Assembly: GCA_023251625.1 (NCBI GenBank)
Contig: JAHEYK010000012.1
Span: 1 to 34,217 of the forward strand
DNA: 34,217 nucleotides
Reading direction: 5' to 3'
DNA from: Bacteroidota bacterium
GTDB taxonomy: Bacteria > Bacteroidota > Bacteroidia > Palsa-948
Positions 27,770 to 34,217 of this stretch are shown here, piece by piece. Every line of letters begins with the position of its first letter. The first letter of the stretch is position 1. The notes beneath the pieces were generated by a model. The model did no database searches, had not been told where the DNA came from, and saw only the letters and a list, made by a program, of their open reading frames with translations. The position numbers and the translations under genes are program-made.

Positions 27770-28279
27770 GCCATTTGCCTTTTCAATTTCCAATACCCAG
27801 TCTCCGTGTATTCCCACGGTGAAAGCTTCCAGGTCAAGTTCATAGGGTAAATAACCTACGGTAAAAAAAGCTGCTCCTAAAAGAAAATTATCAAACCCTA
27901 TATCCATGTCGGGATTGTTATACATAACCACAGCGCCCTGGCTCATCAATAAACTTCCAATGAACATGAGCGGCATTCCGGCAATGCGTGCTACATAATG
28001 GAGCGGGCTTTTTTTTCGAATTGCGGCTATGTCTTTCAATGTAACGGTGTCATTTTTGAAAACGACTGAAGAATCGAGCAAGGCATTTAACATACCGGTT
28101 GAATAATCCTGTTCGTTAATCCGGATGTAAGTGATCCTGGATTTTTTTTCGTACCTGATAATTTTCCCGCTCCTGATATTCTTCATGATCAGTGCATCCT
28201 GCCCGAATAGAGAAAAGCAAAGGCAAAACAGAAATGCGGTGGATATAAACCTGGCTTGTTTAGCAAGCATAATGATCAA
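27758..28279 (-). CDS. Hypothetical secreted / membrane protein
   Basis: 173 aa with signal peptide and internal hydrophobic segments; 12-nt convergent overlap with the glycosyltransferase. Confidence 0.6.
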   Translation of the reverse strand: MIIMLAKQARFISTAFLFCLCFSLFGQDALIMKNIRSGKIIRYEKKSRITYIRINEQDYSTGMLNALLDSSVVFKNDTVTLKDIAAIRKKSPLHYVARIAGMPLMFIGSLLMSQGAVVMYNNPDMDIGFDNFLLGAAFFTVGYLPYELDLEAFTVGIHGDWVLEIEKANGSAK

Positions 28280-28319
28280 ATATAACCATTTTTCTATGAT
28301 CTTTCTACTTGAATAATTT

Positions 28320-28327
28320 TACTTTTG
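28320..28327 (+). promoter_or_regulatory. Bacteroidota -7 element TACTTTTG upstream of gcvT
   Basis: Matches TAnnTTTG, 18 nt before ATG 28346; -33 unclear. Confidence 0.45.
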
Positions 28328-28345
28328 TAGGGATAAAAATATTCT

Positions 28346-29428
28346 ATGAAAAATACTGCTATCACACAAAAACATATTGATCTGGGAGCCAAGATGGTTC
28401 CGTTTGCAGGATACAACATGCCTGTTTCTTATTCCGGATTAAATGAAGAACATCTTACAGTTAGAAATGGAGTTGGCATATTTGACGTGAGTCACATGGG
28501 CGAGTTTATGCTGAAGGGAGAAAAAGCACTTGACCTTATTCAGCGCGTGACTTCCAACGATGCCTCTAAACTTACCGATAAAAAAGTGCAGTACACTTGT
28601 TTGCCGAACGATAAAGGTGGTATTGTAGATGATCTGCTCGTCTATCGCTGGAATGCCAATGAATATTATCTGGTGGTGAATGCGTCAAACATTGAAAAGG
28701 ACTGGAACTGGATATCCAAACACAACACATTTGGTGTGGAAATGAAAAATATGAGCGATGACTTGAGTTTGTTTGCTGTACAAGGGCCAAAAGCTATCGC
28801 TACACTTCAAAAGTTGACCGACATTGACCTTTCTAAAATGGAATATTATTCTTTTGACGCAGGAAAAATGGCTGGCTGCGATGATGTGATCATTTCCAAT
28901 ACAGGATATACAGGCGCGGGTGGGTTTGAAATTTATGTGTGGAACAAGGATGCTTCAAAAATGTGGGATGCGATCATGGATGCCGGGAAAGAATTTGGAA
29001 TAAAGCCCATTGGGCTCGGTGCGCGTGACACCCTTCGTCTTGAAATGGGATTCTGCCTCTATGGAAACGATATTGATGATACTACTTCTCCTATAGAAGC
29101 AGGGCTGGGATGGATTACCAAATTCACAAAAGAATTCACCAATTCAAAGGCACTTAAAGAGCAGAAAGAAAGGGGTGTTACAAAAAAATTGGCAGGTTTT
29201 GAAATGATCGAACGCGGAATCCCGCGTCATGATTACGAAATTGCAGATGCAAAGGGGAATATCATTGGCAAGGTTACTTCCGGAACTCAATCTCCTTCTT
29301 TGAACAAGGGCATAGGTATGGGGTATGTGAAAGCAGATTTTTCAGCTCCTGATTCTGAAATATTTATAAAGATTCGCGATAAAGCCCTGAAAGCAAAGGT
29401 TGTTAAAATTCCATTTCTGAAAAAATAA
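28346..29428 (+). CDS. gcvT: Glycine cleavage system aminomethyltransferase (T protein)
   Basis: [75 protein letters not shown]. Confidence 0.96.
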   Translation: MKNTAITQKHIDLGAKMVPFAGYNMPVSYSGLNEEHLTVRNGVGIFDVSHMGEFMLKGEKALDLIQRVTSNDASKLTDKKVQYTCLPNDKGGIVDDLLVYRWNANEYYLVVNASNIEKDWNWISKHNTFGVEMKNMSDDLSLFAVQGPKAIATLQKLTDIDLSKMEYYSFDAGKMAGCDDVIISNTGYTGAGGFEIYVWNKDASKMWDAIMDAGKEFGIKPIGLGARDTLRLEMGFCLYGNDIDDTTSPIEAGLGWITKFTKEFTNSKALKEQKERGVTKKLAGFEMIERGIPRHDYEIADAKGNIIGKVTSGTQSPSLNKGIGMGYVKADFSAPDSEIFIKIRDKALKAKVVKIPFLKK

Positions 29429-29429
29429 A

Positions 29430-30137
29430 ATGAAAATTGACGCTTGTTTTTCTCCTCATCTTTATCCTGTTTACAAGGCCGATGACACGGTAGTTGTTAT
29501 TATTGATATACTTCGGGCCACGTCAGCTATCTGCACGGCTTTTGAGCACGGGGTGGAGAAAATAATTCCGGTAGCGACTGTTGAGGAAGCGCATGAATAC
29601 AAACACAAAAAATATTTAGTAGGAGCTGAAAGAAATGGACTCCCGGTAGAAGGTTTTGATTTCGGAAACTCGCCATTTAATTACATGGGCGACCATGTAA
29701 AAGGAAAGACGATCGTTCTTACAACCACAAACGGCACCCAGGCAATTGAAGCGGCAAAAGATGCTTATAAAGTAGTAATCGGGTCTTTTCTGAACATAGA
29801 TGCTTTGTGTTCCTGGCTTATCAAAGAGGATAAAAATATTTTATTGCTCTGTTCAGGTTGGAAAAATAAATTCAACCTGGAAGATGCCGTTTTTGCCGGA
29901 GCGGTTACCGATGAAATTTCGAACCGCTCGGATAAATTCAATTTAGGAGATGCCTGCCTCGCCTTGAAATACCTTTACCAAATGGCAAAAGAGAATCCGA
30001 ATAAGTTTCTTACCCACTCCTCTCATAAAGAACGGCTTTCCGCTCTCAATCTCAAAGAAGATGTACGTTACTGCCTCACGCCTAATCAAACGAAGGTGAT
30101 ACCGATCTACAGAGATGGTGCTTTGGTGAAGATGTGA
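29430..30137 (+). CDS. 2-phosphosulfolactate phosphatase family (ComB-like)
   Basis: VVIIDILRATSAICTAFEHGVEKIIPVATVEEA, GAERNGLPVEGFDFGNSP, TTTNGTQAIEAA. Confidence 0.87.
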   Translation: MKIDACFSPHLYPVYKADDTVVVIIDILRATSAICTAFEHGVEKIIPVATVEEAHEYKHKKYLVGAERNGLPVEGFDFGNSPFNYMGDHVKGKTIVLTTTNGTQAIEAAKDAYKVVIGSFLNIDALCSWLIKEDKNILLLCSGWKNKFNLEDAVFAGAVTDEISNRSDKFNLGDACLALKYLYQMAKENPNKFLTHSSHKERLSALNLKEDVRYCLTPNQTKVIPIYRDGALVKM

Positions 30138-30138
30138 T

Positions 30139-30273
30139 GCCCCAAGCCCCTCCTAAATCAGCTTCGCTGGCAATCTGCGCTTGTCCTTCTGGGAGGACTT
30201 GCAGTGCGTATTTGCTTTATTATTCGTACTTAAATTTTTCTCCTCCCCTGAAGGGGGAGGCAGGAGGGGGCCT
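30139..30273. repeat. REP-like, hairpin-rich intergenic repeat between convergent genes; possible bidirectional terminator
   Basis: CCTCCCC-TGAA-GGGGGAGG hairpin near 30242-30260, GTCCT-TCTGGG-AGGAC near 30183-30198, and long-range pairing of AAGCCCCTCCT with AGGAGGGGGCC. Confidence 0.65.
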
Positions 30274-30274
30274 T

Positions 30275-31828
30275 TTAATCCTTCACAAACTCGTAATCCA
30301 TCATATCCACAAAATCATTCACGCGGATGATTGCGCTTTGTAACTTCCCATCTTTCACATTGAAATTTATTTTTTTTATTCCGTAAGTGGCGATGTTGTA
30401 TGTGCAGAGAAAATCATTATCTCCGAGAGCTTCAAGTTTTCCGGTTAATTGCGGATGGTGTGAAAAATGTATGATGAGGTTATTATTCTCGTTTTTAATG
30501 GTGATCTTCCCATAGACGGTATTTGTATAATCTCCGGTATAATCTTCATTCTTTAATGCAGCTTTTGTTTTTTTACCTGCTATCTCACGCAATTTGTTCA
30601 GTTCGGCATTTTCTTTTTCGGTGCCCTCTGCAGCTCCTTTGTAAATACGCTCGCTGCGGTTGAAGTAGGGGAGGCCCATATAGGCATCAATGATCTGCAT
30701 GCGAAGAGCAGAATAAAAACTATTCACATCTGTATTGGTCAGGACAGTGATTCCTAAATTAAGCTGGGGAACAAAACAGGTTGTAGTTACAAAGCCGTCG
30801 GCACCTCCATCGTGGCGGATGATCTTTTTTCCGTTGTAATCCAGTGTGAACCATCCCAGCCCGTACATCTGATAGTTGGAGCCGTTCTTCGGGTTCATAT
30901 CTGCAACGATCATATTGGAGGCGCGGGTCATTTGCAGCGCTTCGAATGGCACTATTTGTTTCCCCTCAAACTTTCCGCTGTCTAATTGCATCATGAGCCA
31001 GTTGGCAAGATCTTTCACGCAGGAGTTTATGCTTGCGGCAGGGCCCAGGTTGTCCACATTTGCATAGGGAAGCAAAATAAGTTTGTGGTCAACGATTGAG
31101 TAGGGTTTGCAGGCGTTATTATCTGCAACGATCGTTTTGTAAGTGGTGGAAGTGTGATTCATCTTCAACGGAACGAAATAATGATATTTCAGAAAATCAT
31201 CCCAGGAAGTATCTGTCACTGCGGGAATAATTTCTCCTGCTGTGAGAAAAGCAGCGTTGCAATAACCATAATGTGCACGGAAACTGTAAACAGGCTTTAC
31301 GTTACGCATGTTTGTGATAAGCTCTTTGCGTGAAAGATTGCAATTCCAGTTCAGCAGGTCGCTTTGAAAGGTCTGAAAACCGATGCGGTGGCAAAGCAGG
31401 TCTCTGACGGTTACTTCCCTTGTTGCAAGTTCATCGTTCAGTTTGAAATATGGGAGCCATTTGGTCACTTTATCATCCAGCGAAAGACGTTTTTGATATT
31501 CGAGCAAGGCCAAGGAAGTTGCAGTAAATGCTTTTGAGTTGGAAGCAATTTGGAACAAAGTGTTCTCATCTACTTTATTGGTTGTATTTACCGGGCCAAT
31601 TTGTTGAGAAGAAGCCGGTGAAATATCCCGCACCCCGTACCCTTTTGAAACAACTAATTTTCCATCCTTCACGATGGCCACTGCCGAGCCGGGGATGTTC
31701 CAGCGTTTCATTTCGCGGTCTATGTATTTGTCGAGGGAGTCTTTTATGAAAGCAGGCTGGGAGAAAGAGTAGGCGGTAGACAGTAGGCAGTAGACAATTA
31801 ACAACCCGATATTTTTTATTGATTTCAT
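30275..31828 (-). CDS. Beta-lactamase-family serine hydrolase with C-terminal extension
   Basis: FQIASNSKAFTATSLALL (SxxK), HYGYCNAAF (YxN-type), HDGGADGF; signal peptide. Confidence 0.9.
   Translation of the reverse strand: MKSIKNIGLLIVYCLLSTAYSFSQPAFIKDSLDKYIDREMKRWNIPGSAVAIVKDGKLVVSKGYGVRDISPASSQQIGPVNTTNKVDENTLFQIASNSKAFTATSLALLEYQKRLSLDDKVTKWLPYFKLNDELATREVTVRDLLCHRIGFQTFQSDLLNWNCNLSRKELITNMRNVKPVYSFRAHYGYCNAAFLTAGEIIPAVTDTSWDDFLKYHYFVPLKMNHTSTTYKTIVADNNACKPYSIVDHKLILLPYANVDNLGPAASINSCVKDLANWLMMQLDSGKFEGKQIVPFEALQMTRASNMIVADMNPKNGSNYQMYGLGWFTLDYNGKKIIRHDGGADGFVTTTCFVPQLNLGITVLTNTDVNSFYSALRMQIIDAYMGLPYFNRSERIYKGAAEGTEKENAELNKLREIAGKKTKAALKNEDYTGDYTNTVYGKITIKNENNNLIIHFSHHPQLTGKLEALGDNDFLCTYNIATYGIKKINFNVKDGKLQSAIIRVNDFVDMMDYEFVKD
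31769..31803. repeat. Heptanucleotide array, 5 units (GTAGGCG GTAGACA GTAGGCA GTAGACA ATTAACA)
   Basis: Period 7 read directly; encodes the h-region LLIVYCLLSTAY of the 30275-31828 CDS. Confidence 0.82.
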
Positions 31829-31889
31829 AAATGAGAAATTAGTGTTGTCAAAAGTAATTAATGGTTTGAAATGGCATGCAATAATCTAA

Positions 31890-31920
31890 TTTGGAGAATG
31901 CTCTCTTCTTTATACCTTTG
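31890..31920 (+). promoter_or_regulatory. Bacteroidota promoter TTTG-N19-TACCTTTG
   Basis: TTTG at 31890-31893, TACCTTTG at 31913-31920, ATG at 31925. Confidence 0.65.
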
Positions 31921-31924
31921 AAGG

Positions 31925-32980
31925 ATGAAAAGGATAATTACTTTTTTCTTTATATTATTTTTAGGCAAAGTGTTTTCTCAAAACACAGTTTATATTCCCG
32001 TTGTGTTTCATGTGGTTTATAACAACTCTTCCGAAAATATCCAGGATTCAGTGCTTGTAAAACAAATCCAATCTTTAAATTATGATTTCTCCGATACGTC
32101 ATGCCCGAATACTTATACGAAGGATGTAAATACAAACATTCAATTTTGTCTGGCTACACTAGATTCTACTGGAAATCCGACAAATGGCATTACCAGAACT
32201 TCAAGCACCCATGGCCCTTTTAGTTCAGATGACGCTGTGAAATTTACTGCCCAGGGTGGACATGATGCCTGGGACAGGGATATGTATTTAAATATCTGGG
32301 TGTGCAATATGGGTGGTGGTCTATTGGGATATGGAACATATCCGGCAGGAACAGCTGCAACAGATGGAATCGTGGCGCACTGTAACTATCTTACTGGAGG
32401 AGCTTTACCTTATAATTTTGGCAGGGCCATCACTCATAATTTAGGGCACTGGCTCGATTTGCGTCATCCGAATGGTGCGAATTGGTGTACGGATGGTGAT
32501 GGGATATCTGATACTCCCATTCAAAGCGGCTCAGCATCTTGCGGGCAATTTTGGAATGATACATGCTGTGGCCTTCCGGATTCGTTGCTTGCCAAAAACT
32601 TTATGTCTTACGGTGAGGATGCTTGCCTATGTTTTTTCACCCCCGGGCAAAAAGCAAAGATGTGGACTACGCTTAATGGACCACGCGCCCCTTTACTTAA
32701 TGCTTTAGGATGCGGTATTGCCGGTGTTAATTACAATTCGGTTGAACATGATATTTCAATTTTTCCAAATCCTTCAATCGGAAAATTCAATCTGACAACG
32801 AATCAATTGGAAAATTTAAAAATAAAGATTTATAACGTGTATGGAGAATGTATCCTTCAGCAGATACTTACATCTTCGCATCAGCAAATCGATCTGTCAT
32901 TTCACCCAAACGGAATTTATTTCCTGCATCTCAGTACTGACAAAGGAACTGCAGTCAAAAAGATCGTTATCTCCCGGTAA
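31925..32980 (+). CDS. Pappalysin-like M43-family protein with T9SS sorting domain; catalytic Glu replaced by Asn
   Basis: THNLGHWLDLRHPNGANWCTDGDGISDTP and NFMSYGEDACLCFFTPGQ; C-terminal FPNPSIGKFNL...GIYFLHLSTDKGTAVKKIVI. Confidence 0.88.
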   Translation: MKRIITFFFILFLGKVFSQNTVYIPVVFHVVYNNSSENIQDSVLVKQIQSLNYDFSDTSCPNTYTKDVNTNIQFCLATLDSTGNPTNGITRTSSTHGPFSSDDAVKFTAQGGHDAWDRDMYLNIWVCNMGGGLLGYGTYPAGTAATDGIVAHCNYLTGGALPYNFGRAITHNLGHWLDLRHPNGANWCTDGDGISDTPIQSGSASCGQFWNDTCCGLPDSLLAKNFMSYGEDACLCFFTPGQKAKMWTTLNGPRAPLLNALGCGIAGVNYNSVEHDISIFPNPSIGKFNLTTNQLENLKIKIYNVYGECILQQILTSSHQQIDLSFHPNGIYFLHLSTDKGTAVKKIVISR

Positions 32981-33026
32981 TTATTCAATCCGCTAATCGT
33001 TTTATCTTTACAAAAATTACTTTACT

Positions 33027-34031
33027 GTGTTTCGCAAATTTATTTTCTTCCTTTTGCCTTTTGCCTTTTGCCTTTTGCCTTGTGCTCCGGCATTCACCTG
33101 GGGTTTCTTCGCACATAAAAAAATAAATCAGCTCGCGGTGTTCACGCTTCCTCCTGAAATGATCGGGTTTTACAAAAAAAATATTGAATACATCACCAAA
33201 CATGCAACAGACCCTGACAGGCGCAGGTATTCGGATCCTGAGGAAGGAGCAAGGCATTATATAGACATTGACCATTATGCCCGCCTGCCGTCCATAGGAT
33301 CAAATAAAGTCGGGCAGGGAAAACATCCATTCGATTCTATTCCTAAACACTGGAAAGACGCGGTAAAAAAATATTCGGAGGATTCGCTCAATGCCTATGG
33401 GATTGTTCCCTGGTATATGGAAAAGATGGTGCACCGCCTTACTGAAGCGTTCAAAGAAGAAAATGCCGATAAAGTTCTGTATGTATCTGCAAATCTTGGA
33501 CATTATATAGAGGATGCCCACGTTCCTCTTCACACCACAGAAAATTACAACGGCCAATTGACCAACCAGCATGGTATACACAGTTTCTGGGAATCGCGTT
33601 TGCCCGAATTATTTTTTGATAAGTGGGAACTGTTTACCGGAAGAGCTCGGTATATTGAAAAAATAAATGATAAGATATGGAAGATACTAAAAGACAGCTA
33701 TTCTGAAAAAGATTCTGTTTTAAATTTTGAAGCCCGCCTCAATAAAAAGTGGGATCCGGATAAAAAATATACTATTGAAAAGGGTAAAAAGGTTTATTCC
33801 GAAGAATATTCGGCTGCTTACAACGAAATGTTGAACGGAATGGTAGAACGCAGGATGCGCGATGCCATACTTGATGTAGGTAGTTTCTGGTACACGGCCT
33901 GGGTAAATGCCGGCCAACCGGACCTGAACCGTTTGATGAATAAACAAGTGGCTGATTCCCTCAAGCTAGTTCAGGAGGAAACGGAGCAGAAGTGGAAGAA
34001 CGCGAAAGCGCCTAAGGGGCATGAGGAATAA
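33027..34031 (+). CDS. S1/P1 nuclease / zinc-dependent phospholipase C family protein
   Basis: Trp and His after the signal peptide (TWGFFAHKKINQLAVF), HYIDIDHYA, NLGHYIEDAHVPLHTTENYNGQLTNQHGIHSFWES. GTG start. Confidence 0.87.
   Translation: MFRKFIFFLLPFAFCLLPCAPAFTWGFFAHKKINQLAVFTLPPEMIGFYKKNIEYITKHATDPDRRRYSDPEEGARHYIDIDHYARLPSIGSNKVGQGKHPFDSIPKHWKDAVKKYSEDSLNAYGIVPWYMEKMVHRLTEAFKEENADKVLYVSANLGHYIEDAHVPLHTTENYNGQLTNQHGIHSFWESRLPELFFDKWELFTGRARYIEKINDKIWKILKDSYSEKDSVLNFEARLNKKWDPDKKYTIEKGKKVYSEEYSAAYNEMLNGMVERRMRDAILDVGSFWYTAWVNAGQPDLNRLMNKQVADSLKLVQEETEQKWKNAKAPKGHEE
33050..33084. repeat. Heptanucleotide array (CCTTTTG)x4 + CCTTGTG
   Basis: Four perfect tandem heptamers plus one variant; encodes LLPFAFCLLPC in the signal peptide. 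Confidence 0.95.
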
Positions 34032-34037
34032 ACAACG

Positions 34038-34072
34038 AAGTCTCAAGTTCCAAGTTCCAAGTTCAAAGTCTC
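34038..34072. repeat. Heptanucleotide array, 5 units (AAGTCTC AAGTTCC AAGTTCC AAGTTCA AAGTCTC)
   Basis: Exact period-7 tiling, intergenic. Confidence 0.9.
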
Positions 34073-34100
34073 AGGGTTTTGTAAAAATGTTGGCTGCTTC

Positions 34101-34135
34101 TTGTAATTTGGCATTTGGGACTTGATACTTGGGAC
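34101..34135. repeat. Heptanucleotide array in inverted orientation (TTGTAAT TTGGCAT TTGGGAC TTGATAC TTGGGAC)
   Basis: Period 7; reverse-complement family of 34038-34072. Confidence 0.8.
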
Positions 34136-34147
34136 TTATTGAGTTGA

Positions 34148-34217
34148 TTAAATACTTTTTTCAATTATCTGCTGAGCAATTCCCATAATAGGGCTATCTG
34201 CTTCGATCAAAATTCCT
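34148..34217 (-). CDS. Possible C-terminal end of an unidentified CDS, partial
   Basis: Reverse strand translates ...GILIEADSPIMGIAQQIIEKSI* with stop at 34150-34148; open to the window edge. Confidence 0.4.
   Translation of the reverse strand, partial: GILIEADSPIMGIAQQIIEKSI

Noticed and set aside
30134-30343. 69-aa plus ORF (MMPQAPPKSASLAICACPSG...)
   Set aside because: Lies in a hairpin-rich dispersed repeat and runs into the antisense of the hydrolase gene.
1-34217. CRISPR array, prophage, transposase, tRNA or rRNA
   Set aside because: None recognised; repeats found are short heptamer or REP-like, without unique spacers or cas genes.

Overview
This 34.2 kb window is a Bacteroidota-type chromosome segment, judged by type IX secretion (T9SS) C-terminal sorting domains, TAnnTTTG promoters and RemB-like proteins. 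It carries a heme-copper oxidase subunit III (partial) and ctaB, an M48 protease and small membrane proteins. A surface-polysaccharide region follows: gmd, fcl, a WecA/MraY-family transferase between two RemB-like outer-membrane paralogs, a FlaA1/CapD-type dehydratase, an NAD-dependent epimerase and a broken glycosyltransferase. Housekeeping genes are deoC, thiL, mqnD, a thioesterase, gcvT and a comB-like gene. Two neighbouring T9SS cargo proteins (831 and 1497 aa) share a near-identical C-terminal tail. Near the end are a beta-lactamase-family hydrolase, a pappalysin-like M43 protein and an S1/P1-type nuclease. The most unusual signal is a set of short degenerate heptanucleotide (7-nt) arrays, often about 5 units or 35 nt long. 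Four of them encode the hydrophobic core of signal peptides in unrelated secreted proteins, always in the same orientation relative to coding. Because 7 mod 3 = 1, a perfect TAYTGCC array encodes the same cyclic heptapeptide (YCLLPIA) in all three forward frames and hits a stop in all three reverse frames, so it could act as a frame-independent secretion-signal module. Related arrays also occur as inverted pairs between genes. Other items of interest are an M43 protein with HNxxH in place of HExxH, a glycosyltransferase with two lesions, and a repeated module inserted in the 831-aa T9SS protein. No tRNA, rRNA, CRISPR array, transposase or phage gene was recognised.
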